DNA of 6,609 nucleotides from Desulfofustis sp. (GCA_030145365.1 JAQYVS010000060.1:1-6609); one strand, 5' to 3'. Positions 1 to 6,186 are shown, counted from the first letter of the stretch. Translations and numbers: made by a program. The notes: generated by a model from the letters alone, not told the origin.

Positions 1-32
1 CGTTTTTGGTATAGATCATGACCTGACCATCA

Positions 33-761
33 ATGAGCCTTTATACTCTAATTACCATGCGAGCCCTTACACTTTTATCAACCTTATTGTTACTGGCTGT
101 CTTTTTTATTCCATTGGTTGCCACCAGTTCAGACACCCAGAGTCCTGAACAGACGGCGGCAAAAATCCAATCCACCTATTCGGGCATAGACAGCCTCAGT
201 TTTACCTTCTCCCAGACCACAAGCGGACAGATGTCCGGTCGCCCAAAAGTCGGGAAAGGAACCGGGTTTTTCGCCAAGACAGATGACAAAACATTGATGC
301 GCTGGAACTACCTTTCTCCTGAATATCAGGTTGTAATCAGTGACGGGAAAACGGTATCAATGTATTTTGAAAAATTGAATCAGATGATTGTCTCAAGTGT
401 GGACAAGATTCGGACCGATATCCTTTTCTCTTTTTTTACTGGAGCAGAGCCGCTGGACAACCACTTTATAATTCTGGCTCCAGAGTTGGAGATGAATATC
501 GAATCCGTTGAAACGGTAAACAACCTTCATAGCGTTCAACTTCAACCCAAAGACCGGGATAGTCAGGTACGAACCATCCATCTCTGGGTAAATAATGAAG
601 CGATCATCAGGCGTATCGAACTGCTCGATTACTTCGATACCAAAACAACAATCAATCTCAGCAACATAGAAATCAATCCTATTGATCTAGCAAACCAAGC
701 GGAAATTGACGAACGTTTCTCTTTTGTCCCACCGGAGGGAACAGAAATCATCAGACAATGA
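33..761 (+). CDS. lolA: LolA-family outer-membrane lipoprotein carrier protein
   Basis: Periplasmic carrier of the LolA family, expected to take lipoproteins from the inner-membrane LolCDE exporter and ferry them to the outer membrane. Residues 10-30 form a basic-then-hydrophobic signal peptide (Arg10, then a Leu/Val/Phe/Ile core), with cleavage likely near Ala30. The mature part has the family pattern: an FTFSQ strand at 57-61, a GKGTGFF strand at 74-80, MRW at 89-91 (the conserved Arg-Trp region), a VISDGKTVSMY strand at 101-111 and a FSFFTGAEP helix near 132-140. Total length is 242 residues, slightly longer than the roughly 200 of enterobacterial LolA. The start is uncertain: neither ATG 33 nor the in-frame ATG 57 has a clear Shine-Dalgarno, and ATG 57 would give a more compact signal peptide. 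The S1-domain gene follows 64 bp downstream with no terminator visible, so the two are probably co-transcribed. No lolB is seen, as is usual outside beta- and gammaproteobacteria. Confidence 0.88.
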   Translation: MSLYTLITMRALTLLSTLLLLAVFFIPLVATSSDTQSPEQTAAKIQSTYSGIDSLSFTFSQTTSGQMSGRPKVGKGTGFFAKTDDKTLMRWNYLSPEYQVVISDGKTVSMYFEKLNQMIVSSVDKIRTDILFSFFTGAEPLDNHFIILAPELEMNIESVETVNNLHSVQLQPKDRDSQVRTIHLWVNNEAIIRRIELLDYFDTKTTINLSNIEINPIDLANQAEIDERFSFVPPEGTEIIRQ

Positions 762-825
762 TGCTGGATTAGAAACCGAAAGAATCAGATAAACTTCAGG
801 ACGGGGCAGTTAAACAGGATAAGAC

Positions 826-2022
826 ATGGAACACGATAACGATAGCTTCGAGGCCCTTCTCAAGCAAAGCGAAGACAAAACACTCAGAAAGCTTTCTCCG
901 GGACAAAAAATCAGTGCCGCGGTGGTTGGTATCGACAAGGAAACGATATTTCTGGACGTCGGCACCAAAAGCGAAGGTATTATCGAGGCTTCTGAATTTC
1001 TCGATGAAAATGGAGCAATATCTGTCACGATCGGCGATCAGGTTGAAGTCTATTGTTTAAAGTCAGGCCCTTCCGGACTGATCTTTACTGCGAAGCTCGG
1101 TTCAGGTGCCAGCAGCGCCCACCTGGAAGAAGCCTATCGAAGTTCTGTTCCCGTCCAAGGTCTCGTAAAAGCCGAAATCAAGGGGGGCTTTGAGATCACC
1201 TTATCAGGAAGTGTCAGAGCCTTCTGCCCATATTCTCAAATGGGCCTGCGTCGGGTGGAAAATGCAGCAGAAACCTATCTGGACAGCCATATGAGCTTTC
1301 TCATAAGCCGATTTGAGTCGGACGGCAGAAATATTGTGGTTTCCGCCCGAGCCTTGCAGGAAGAGGAGCGACGGGTAAAAAAAGAGGAGCTGCAGGAAAC
1401 GCTTGAGGAAGGACAATCAATCACAGGTGTCATTTCCTCAATTCGCTCCTTTGGTCTCTTTGTCGATATCGGCGGTGTGGATGGCCTGGTCCCAATATCG
1501 GAAGTTGGCTGGAGCAGGATTGAAAACCTTGAGGAAACCTATAGTGTCGGTCAGCAGGTCGAGGCAATTATCAAAGGATTGGATTGGGAGAACGATCGCC
1601 TCAGCCTGTCCATTAAGGAAACCTTAGACGATCCCTGGGATCTGGCAATCAAGAACCTAAGCGAAGGGACAACGGTTATTGGAACGATATCACGACTGGC
1701 CCAATTCGGGGCTTTTGTTACGTTGGCGCCTGGCGTCGACGGTCTGGCCCATATTTCCAAATTGGGACAGGGGCGTAGAATCAACCATCCGAGTGAAGTG
1801 GTGGAAGCCGGACAGAATATCGAAGTTGTCATCGAATCCATAGATCCGGACAATAAAAGAATAAGTCTCACCCCTTCAGATTATACATCACCGGAGCAGG
1901 AGGTTGAAAAAGAACATCGCGATTACAAAAAATACCAGTCATCTCAAAAGAAAACCGGTGATAAAGAGTCGCTTGGCAGTTTCGGGGCGCTCCTCAAGGC
2001 AAAGCTTAATGAGAAGAAATAG
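826..2022 (+). CDS. Four-domain S1 RNA-binding protein (short RpsA-like)
   Basis: RNA-binding protein built of four consecutive S1 (OB-fold) domains at about residues 24-92, 108-175, 195-264 and 281-350. Domains 3 and 4 are the most canonical, with FGLFVDIGGVDGLVPIS and FGAFVTLAPGVDGLAHIS strands. Domains 1 and 2 are more diverged, as in the ribosome-binding end of true S1. The C-terminus is a charged linker ending in the GSFGALLKAKL tail (about 384-394) often seen in short S1-like proteins. At 398 residues it resembles the 4-domain S1 homologues of Firmicutes rather than the 6-domain, roughly 560-residue RpsA, so it may be a paralogue acting in translation or mRNA handling rather than the main ribosomal protein S1. 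That is inference. AGGA at 816-819, six bases before the ATG, supports the start. It follows lolA in the same direction, and its stop lies 6 bp from that of convergent rlmB. Confidence 0.87.
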   Translation: MEHDNDSFEALLKQSEDKTLRKLSPGQKISAAVVGIDKETIFLDVGTKSEGIIEASEFLDENGAISVTIGDQVEVYCLKSGPSGLIFTAKLGSGASSAHLEEAYRSSVPVQGLVKAEIKGGFEITLSGSVRAFCPYSQMGLRRVENAAETYLDSHMSFLISRFESDGRNIVVSARALQEEERRVKKEELQETLEEGQSITGVISSIRSFGLFVDIGGVDGLVPISEVGWSRIENLEETYSVGQQVEAIIKGLDWENDRLSLSIKETLDDPWDLAIKNLSEGTTVIGTISRLAQFGAFVTLAPGVDGLAHISKLGQGRRINHPSEVVEAGQNIEVVIESIDPDNKRISLTPSDYTSPEQEVEKEHRDYKKYQSSQKKTGDKESLGSFGALLKAKLNEKK

Positions 2023-2028
2023 TCCGTT

Positions 2029-2835
2029 TCAGGCAATGGACTGGCGGTGCATCTCAAATAATATGACCGCTGCTGCAACCGAGCTGTTTAACGAATCGAT
2101 CTCTCCTGCCATGGGTATCGACACCAGCACATCACAGTGGCGTTTTACTAATGGCCGTATCCCACTCCCCTCATTTCCGACAACCAGGCAGGTGGGCAGG
2201 TTAAAATCGGTCTGGTAAATCGATTGAGCCGCATCATCTTTTACTGCGCCAAATATCCAGGCTCCAGCCTCTTTCAGTTTTTTTAGTGCCTCAGCCATAT
2301 TTGTCACCTGGGAGATCCGTACACGGGAAATTGCTCCTGCAGAAGCCTTGGCAGCGGTCCCCCCCAAAGGGGCCGAACGATCTCTTGACATCAGCAGATG
2401 ATTTACGCCAGCTGCATGTGCCGATCGGATAATTGCCCCAAGATTGTGGGGATCCTGAATTGTGTCGCAGGCGACAACTTTAGGTATTTCATTATTTGCA
2501 CAACTCCGCTCGAAAAAAGATAACAATTCCTCAAACGGCAGCAGGGCAATAGGGGTGGTTCTGGCAACAACTCCCTGATGATTAATGGTAATATCCTGAT
2601 TTCCAATAATTTTCAGTCGGTCGACAAACGAATATTTGATATGTGCTTGGCGAGCCGAATCAATGATCTCCTGTCGGGTTCTGCCGTGTTTCTCTTTCTG
2701 CAGGAATAGTTCAATCACACGATCAGGCTCATTCTGCAGCATTTCCAGAACAGGATGAATTCCCCAGATCAGATCGTCGCTATAGCGGATTCTTTGCTCC
2801 TGGGACTTCCCCGAAGTTATATTTTTTCTCTCCAT
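2029..2835 (-). CDS. rlmB: 23S rRNA (guanosine-2'-O-)-methyltransferase RlmB (SpoU/TrmH family)
   Basis: SPOUT-class methyltransferase that uses S-adenosylmethionine to 2'-O-methylate 23S rRNA; the RlmB target is G2251 in E. coli numbering. The N-terminal SpoU substrate-binding domain runs from about 21 (DLIWGIHPVLEML) to 98, including the HQGVVA segment at 86-91. The catalytic knot domain runs from about 117 to 264. All three SpoU motifs are present: motif 1 DPHNLGAIIRSA at 128-139 with Asn131 and Arg137, motif 2 VVGNEGSGIRP at 218-228, and motif 3 IPMAGEIDSLNSSVAAA at 240-256 with Asn250. At 268 residues it is slightly longer than E. coli RlmB because of about 20 polar residues before the domain. 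The ATG immediately follows the gmk stop codon (TAGATG) and has only a weak Shine-Dalgarno, so translation is probably coupled to gmk. Related TrmH-family enzymes methylate other sites, so the exact target is inferred from the domain layout. Confidence 0.9.
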   Translation of the reverse strand: MERKNITSGKSQEQRIRYSDDLIWGIHPVLEMLQNEPDRVIELFLQKEKHGRTRQEIIDSARQAHIKYSFVDRLKIIGNQDITINHQGVVARTTPIALLPFEELLSFFERSCANNEIPKVVACDTIQDPHNLGAIIRSAHAAGVNHLLMSRDRSAPLGGTAAKASAGAISRVRISQVTNMAEALKKLKEAGAWIFGAVKDDAAQSIYQTDFNLPTCLVVGNEGSGIRPLVKRHCDVLVSIPMAGEIDSLNSSVAAAVILFEMHRQSIA

Positions 2836-3444
2836 CTATTTGCTCATAGCAGGAATCAACCGGCCGTCCTTAGTCCTTCTGTCACGAGCCCGTCCCGCAT
2901 AAATAATGGAACAGAGCATGGTGACAGCATCTTCAATAGTATCATTGACAATCAGATAATCATACTTTTCGCACTGATCCATCTCTGCCTCGGCATTTGC
3001 CAGTCTCGTGCGGATGGATTGTTCGTCCTCAGTACCGCGCTTACGAAGCCGCTCTTCCAATTGAAACCGGTCAGGAGGGGCAATAAAAATATCGGCGGCG
3101 GTCATTTGGCCTTCGTTTCTGATTATCTCAGCTCCCTGCACGTCTATGTCGAGAACAACATCATATCCCCGATCCAGTTTTTCGGTAAGCTGGGCCATCG
3201 CCGTACCATAATAATTTCCGTGAACACGCGCCCATTCAAGAAAAGCTCCGCTGCCAATCATCTCTTCAAAGGCGTTTTGTTCAACAAAATAATAATCCCG
3301 GCCATGTTGTTCGCCAGCACGAGCGGTTCTGGTGGTGTGGGAAACCGAAAATACCAGTCGCTCAGCCCGTTGCATCGCCTTTTTAAGAATTGTTGTTTTT
3401 CCTGCTCCCGATGGGGCGGAAACAATAAACAGGCTGCCGCTCAT
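2836..3444 (-). CDS. gmk: Guanylate kinase
   Basis: Phosphorylates GMP to GDP with ATP, an essential cytosolic step in GTP and dGTP supply. The 202 residues match the usual length of bacterial Gmk. The P-loop APSGAGKT lies at residues 10-17. The GMP-binding region follows (SVSHTTRTARAGEQHGRDYYF, about 33-53), with its conserved Ser, Arg and Tyr positions. The DIDVQGA strand lies near 99-105, and the LID-type segment LRKRGTEDEQSIRTRL near 134-149 carries several Arg residues. The ATG overlaps the end of remA by 4 bp (ATGA), and GAGGA at 3451-3455 gives a good ribosome-binding site six bases upstream. In many genomes gmk is followed by rpoZ; here rlmB follows directly instead. No truncation or missing catalytic residue is apparent. 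Confidence 0.96.
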   Translation of the reverse strand: MSGSLFIVSAPSGAGKTTILKKAMQRAERLVFSVSHTTRTARAGEQHGRDYYFVEQNAFEEMIGSGAFLEWARVHGNYYGTAMAQLTEKLDRGYDVVLDIDVQGAEIIRNEGQMTAADIFIAPPDRFQLEERLRKRGTEDEQSIRTRLANAEAEMDQCEKYDYLIVNDTIEDAVTMLCSIIYAGRARDRRTKDGRLIPAMSK

Positions 3445-3740
3445 CTGTCTTCCTCGATATCTGTCTTGACACCGTCCCTATACTCCGAAAGCTGATACCC
3501 TCCCTGGAGTGCTGCAAGCCGCTGCCCGATTGTATCCGGCTGCACCGAGGAGAGAATCACATGATTTGAATCGGTGATGATAATCGAGCGAGTGCGCCTA
3601 CCCTCGGTCACATCTATCAGTCGTTGAGAGTTTTTTGCCAATTCTTTGAGTTTTCGAGCTGGAGCCGAACCGGTATTAATCACAGCGATTACTCGACTCA
3701 CCATTACTGTATTGCCAAAACCTATATTAAGTAACTGCAT
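3441..3740 (-). CDS. remA: RemA/DUF370-family DNA-binding regulator
   Basis: Small protein of the RemA (DUF370, formerly YlzA) family. In Bacillus subtilis RemA is a ring-forming DNA-binding activator of extracellular-matrix and osmoprotection genes. The family signature is nearly complete: LLNIGFGNTV at 3-12, SAP at 25-27, LIDVTEGRRTRSIIITDSNHVILSSVQPDTIGQRL from about 41 to 75. This includes the basic GRRTR (47-51) implicated in DNA contact. The 99-residue length is slightly above the roughly 90 of B. subtilis because of a short acidic, charged C-terminal tail ending EEDR. It sits between yicC (42 bp upstream) and gmk (4-bp overlap), the arrangement conserved in many bacteria. An AAGG at 3750-3753 lies nine bases before the ATG. 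Its role in a Gram-negative host is not established by the sequence; matrix or biofilm control is only an extrapolation. Confidence 0.92.
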   Translation of the reverse strand: MQLLNIGFGNTVMVSRVIAVINTGSAPARKLKELAKNSQRLIDVTEGRRTRSIIITDSNHVILSSVQPDTIGQRLAALQGGYQLSEYRDGVKTDIEEDR

Positions 3741-3782
3741 GCCTTTCTGCCTTGTTCTTGGTTATCAGAATTCCATCAGGTC

Positions 3783-4664
3783 TTATTCAATATTCTGGAC
3801 CTGTTCCCGCATTTTTTCAAGTTCACTTTTCAAAGTGACCGTTTTATGAGCATTTTCAGCATCGTTGATTTTTGAGGCGATGGTATTTACTTCACGTAAG
3901 AATTCCTGAATGAGAAAATCGAGTTTACGCCCCACAGGCTCATGTGCTTCAAGCAACCCCTCAAACTGGCTGATATGACTGCGAAGCCGAACGAGCTCTT
4001 CAGTGACGTCGGTTTTGTCAACTAAAACAGCAACTTCCTGAGCCAATCTTGCTGGATCCAAGTCCACCTTTCCCAACAATTTTTCAAGCCGATCCTTTAA
4101 ATTTTCTTCTCTCTGCTGCGAAATCTCGGGAATTTTCTGCTCGATTTCTCTGAGTATATTGGAGAACAATTGTAATCGTTCAATCAAATCGACAGTCAGG
4201 GCTTCCGCTTCCAGAATTCTCATTTCCAGGCATTGCCTCAGTGCGTCATCAATAGTGTTTTCGAGTATCGGCCATACCTGTTCGAGATCCTCAAGTAACT
4301 GCTCACGGTTAAGAACATCAGGAAGGTTGATAATCATCGCCAGATCCGGCTGGCATTTGAGATCCAGTTCTGCTGCCAGTTGAATCAGGTTCTCTTTATA
4401 GGATTTGGCCAATTTGCTATCCACACGGATGGTAACCAGATCTGAAAAATCCCCGGAGACAGTAAGAATGAGATCAACTCTGCCGCGCTGATGACAACCA
4501 CTGATTTTTTTTCTGACCGCGTCCTCAAGCGAACCGTAATTGCGAGGCAGCTTCACCTTTGCATCCAGAAAACGGTTGTTGACGCTTTTTACCTCGACCG
4601 TCCAGATTCTTTCCTGATGCTCAACTTCGGCCCGGCCATAACCGGTCATGCTTTTTAATGCCAT
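3783..4664 (-). CDS. yicC: YicC/YloC-family endoribonuclease
   Basis: Member of the YicC/YloC family, reported as an endoribonuclease involved in RNA turnover. It begins with the diagnostic MALKSMTGYGRAE (residues 1-13), then VEVKSVNNRFLD (about 23-34) and RGRVDL (about 61-66) of the N-terminal YicC domain. It ends with the C-terminal DUF1732 region, where EVAVLVDKTDVTEELVRLRSH and PVGRKLDFLIQEFLREVNT are highly typical and rich in acidic residues. Length is 293 residues, the usual family size. I chose ATG 4664 rather than the longer open frame to 4748. It gives the conserved N-terminus and has GGAG at 4673-4676 eight bases upstream, whereas the extra 28 codons run into the skp terminator hairpin. 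It is the first gene after that terminator and leads the yicC-remA-gmk-rlmB run. A TTGTCA (4696-4701) with a weak TATGGA (4674-4679) 16 bases later is a possible but poor promoter. Confidence 0.93.
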   Translation of the reverse strand: MALKSMTGYGRAEVEHQERIWTVEVKSVNNRFLDAKVKLPRNYGSLEDAVRKKISGCHQRGRVDLILTVSGDFSDLVTIRVDSKLAKSYKENLIQLAAELDLKCQPDLAMIINLPDVLNREQLLEDLEQVWPILENTIDDALRQCLEMRILEAEALTVDLIERLQLFSNILREIEQKIPEISQQREENLKDRLEKLLGKVDLDPARLAQEVAVLVDKTDVTEELVRLRSHISQFEGLLEAHEPVGRKLDFLIQEFLREVNTIASKINDAENAHKTVTLKSELEKMREQVQNIE

Positions 4665-4672
4665 ACTGACAA

Positions 4673-4676
4673 CTCC
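4673..4676 (-). promoter_or_regulatory. Shine-Dalgarno that fixes the yicC start
   Basis: GGAG on the minus strand, eight bases before ATG 4664. It selects the MALKSMTGYG start over the longer open frame beginning at 4748. Confidence 0.75.
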
Positions 4677-4713
4677 ATAGGCTCGGTAAATGTAATGACA
4701 ACTTTCTACACAT

Positions 4714-4752
4714 AAAAAAAGACGATGCATGAGCTTACGCCCGTGCATCGTC
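4714..4752 (-). terminator. Intrinsic terminator downstream of skp
   Basis: Read on the minus strand, GACGATGCA (4752-4744) pairs perfectly with TGCATCGTC (4729-4721). Above one C/A mismatch, four more pairs (including one G-U) close a GUAA loop of GNRA type at 4738-4735. Seven consecutive T follow (4720-4714). This is a textbook Rho-independent terminator for leftward transcription, ending the skp transcript 38 bp past its stop codon and isolating the yicC operon. In the rightward direction there is no comparable T run, so it appears to be one-directional. Confidence 0.9.
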
Positions 4753-4790
4753 TATAACTTTTAAAGCTAGACTGTGGTTGGCAGACCATC

Positions 4791-5324
4791 CTATTTAGCC
4801 ATGGCAGCATCCAGCTCTTTGATAAGTTGATCACTGATATCGATGGTCTCATCAGAATAAATCACACCATTTTTCGAGTCCATAATAAGTGTGAATCCAT
4901 TGTTTTTCCCGTAGTTTCCGACAATGCCTTCAAGTGCCTTTAAAATTGGAGCAAGTTCTTTATCCTGGAGATTTTTCAGTTCAAAACGGGAATCTTCAGA
5001 TTTTTCCTGTAGTTCACGTCTTTTTTTCTGAAAGTCCCTGACTTTGACCTGCTTCGTTTCCTCACTCCAGGCAGAACTCTTTTTCTCAATCTCCTTCTGC
5101 ATCGCTACCAACTCTTCTTCCTCGGCCTTGAATTTTGATTGAAGCTCTTGCATCTTCTGATCAAACTTCCCCTTCGCAGCCTTACCGGAGACAGAATTGA
5201 TGAGCACTTTTTGAACATTCATCACACCGATTTTCATTTCAGCAGCTTGAACCGATCCGGTTGGCTGGGAAAATAGGGTTACACACAAAGAAAAGAGGCC
5301 AACTACAAACAATCTCGTTAACAT
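4791..5324 (-). CDS. skp: OmpH/Skp-family periplasmic chaperone
   Basis: Periplasmic chaperone of the OmpH/Skp family that would hold unfolded outer-membrane proteins on their way to the BAM complex. Residues 1-27 form a signal peptide (MLTRLF, hydrophobic core, then SVQA with cleavage before Ala28). The mature chain starts with the family strand MKIGVMNVQKVLINS (about 30-44). It continues as a long Lys/Glu-rich coiled coil from about 46 to 125, matching the tentacle helices of the Skp trimer, and returns to a C-terminal beta part (GFTLIMDSKNGVIYSDETIDIS). Total 177 residues, normal for the family. GGAG at 5330-5333 lies five bases before the ATG. In many genomes skp follows bamA; here it is preceded by pal and followed by its own terminator, with a hairpin just 20 bp upstream of the start that may limit transcription from pal. 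Confidence 0.9.
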   Translation of the reverse strand: MLTRLFVVGLFSLCVTLFSQPTGSVQAAEMKIGVMNVQKVLINSVSGKAAKGKFDQKMQELQSKFKAEEEELVAMQKEIEKKSSAWSEETKQVKVRDFQKKRRELQEKSEDSRFELKNLQDKELAPILKALEGIVGNYGKNNGFTLIMDSKNGVIYSDETIDISDQLIKELDAAMAK

Positions 5325-5344
5325 AAGAACTCCATAGAAACAAC

Positions 5345-5366
5345 AAGCGGGCCTAACGGCCCGCTT
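5345..5366 (-). terminator. GC-rich hairpin between pal and skp, possible weak terminator
   Basis: A perfect 9-bp stem, AAGCGGGCC (5345-5353) with GGCCCGCTT (5358-5366), closes a 4-base loop. It lies 32 bp past the pal stop and 20 bp before the skp start. On the minus strand the bases after the stem are GTTGTTTCTATG, which is T-rich but interrupted, so termination may be partial. It could equally act as an RNA processing or stability element in a pal-skp transcript, or as a stem in the skp leader. Confidence 0.6.
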
Positions 5367-5398
5367 AAAATTAGATATCTGAAAAGAAAAATGTCGAA

Positions 5399-5914
5399 TT
5401 ATTTCACGATAACAAAATCATCTCGTCGGTTCTGGGCCCAGGACAACTCATCGTGACCGTGCATCAACAGACGTTCTTCACCGAAACTGATCGTGCTCAG
5501 CCGTGATTCATCGATACCGAGATTGACCAGATATTTTTTAGCACCCAGGGCTCTTCGCTCGCCAAGAGCCATATTGTATTCACTCGTTCCACGGGGATCA
5601 GTATTGCCCTCGATGCGAATATTTTTACCTGCCTCAGATTTCAAAAAGGTTGCATTGGCTTCAACTCTTTCTACCTGATCATCGCGAATTTCAGAGGAAT
5701 CGAAATCGAAATATACCGGCAGCATTCCTTCCGAGGTTCTTCCCTCGGAAATGCCAATGGATTTTGACTCCAGTGATTCTTCCTTGCCCATGGCAGCACT
5801 GTCAGTTGATGGCTTCATAGCCTCATCAGCAGCTTTATCTTTGGCACAACCGGAAATGAAAACAAGGCTCAAAATCATCAGCGCAGGCAATAGAACCTGG
5901 ATTCTACTCAACAT
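5399..5914 (-). CDS. pal: Pal-like peptidoglycan-associated OmpA-family lipoprotein
   Basis: Outer-membrane lipoprotein whose OmpA-type domain binds peptidoglycan, normally the Tol-Pal partner that keeps the envelope layers together during division. The signal peptide ends in the lipobox ISGC with acylated Cys23; Ala24-Lys25 after it give no inner-membrane retention signal. A polar Ala/Ser/Glu/Lys linker runs to about 64. The OmpA domain (65-171) has VYFDFDSSEI (67-76), EGNTDPRGTSEYN (102-114), LGERRA (117-122), YLVNLGI (128-134), STISFGEE (140-147) and NRRDDFVIV (162-170). Asp106 and Arg121 occupy the positions that bind diaminopimelate in OmpA/Pal domains. The usual GHCDERGT loop reads GNTDPRGT here. 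GGGAGG at 5923-5928, eight bases before the ATG, is a strong ribosome-binding site. No tolB or cpoB is adjacent; skp follows 74 bp downstream. Confidence 0.9.
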   Translation of the reverse strand: MLSRIQVLLPALMILSLVFISGCAKDKAADEAMKPSTDSAAMGKEESLESKSIGISEGRTSEGMLPVYFDFDSSEIRDDQVERVEANATFLKSEAGKNIRIEGNTDPRGTSEYNMALGERRALGAKKYLVNLGIDESRLSTISFGEERLLMHGHDELSWAQNRRDDFVIVK

Positions 5915-5987
5915 AATAACAACCTCCCGTGGTAAAAAGAAATGATAGTAACAGATGTGTTAGGCACATAAACTGTTTTATTGTAAT

Positions 5988-6016
5988 TTAATATGCATTA
6001 AATGTCTTGTTCGCAA
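5988..6016 (-). promoter_or_regulatory. Candidate sigma-70-type promoter for pal
   Basis: On the minus strand TTGCGA (6016-6011) and TATTAA (5993-5988) are separated by 17 bases, each matching four of six consensus positions. It would give a leader of about 65 bases before the pal start. The -10 lies inside a dyad, ATTTAAT-ATGC-ATTAAAT (5986-6003), a possible operator. In such AT-rich DNA a chance match is quite possible. Confidence 0.35.
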
Positions 6017-6148
6017 CAGCTTAAATATAGAAGAAAATAACTCAAATACAAGAACTATTTTTGGGCAGCACAGGTTTAAATATTTCATGGTATTGCATAT
6101 TTTCGCTACACTTTATCCTAGTGGTATTTACTATTTCAGTATAAAGTA

Positions 6149-6186
6149 GTCGGCGGGTAACAATATGTACATATTGTTCTGCTGAC
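6149..6186. repeat. 20-bp perfect palindrome within an extended imperfect stem
   Basis: AACAATATGTACATATTGTT at 6159-6178 is identical to its reverse complement. Outside it, after a 2-base bulge (6157-6158), GTCGGCGG (6149-6156) pairs with CTGCTGAC (6179-6186) as six Watson-Crick and two G-U pairs in a rightward RNA. No T run follows on either strand, so it is not an intrinsic terminator. A dimeric-regulator operator or a structured RNA element are the two readings; I cannot name the regulator. Confidence 0.65.

Noticed and set aside
1..21. Possible 3' end of an upstream rightward gene (stop at 12-14 in one frame, 19-21 in another)
   Set aside because: A four-residue FLV tail would suit an FtsK-type end, which sometimes precedes lolA, but so few codons cannot identify a gene or even its frame.
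2755..3495. 246-codon rightward frame antisense to gmk
   Set aside because: It covers gmk and parts of rlmB and remA, all convincing genes. Its translation has no recognisable domain and it has no ribosome-binding site.
4665..4748. N-terminal extension of the yicC frame up to an ATG at 4748
   Set aside because: The extra 28 codons run through the skp terminator hairpin and T tract and have no family similarity. ATG 4664 has the conserved MALKSMTGYG start and a GGAG.
5962..5977. AGGCAC...CTGTT resembling a sigma-54 promoter
   Set aside because: The -12 element lacks the required GC at the correct 10-base spacing from the GG.
6088..6150. Twenty-codon open frame in the intergenic region
   Set aside because: It lacks any ribosome-binding site, has AT-rich random composition and shows no recognisable features.
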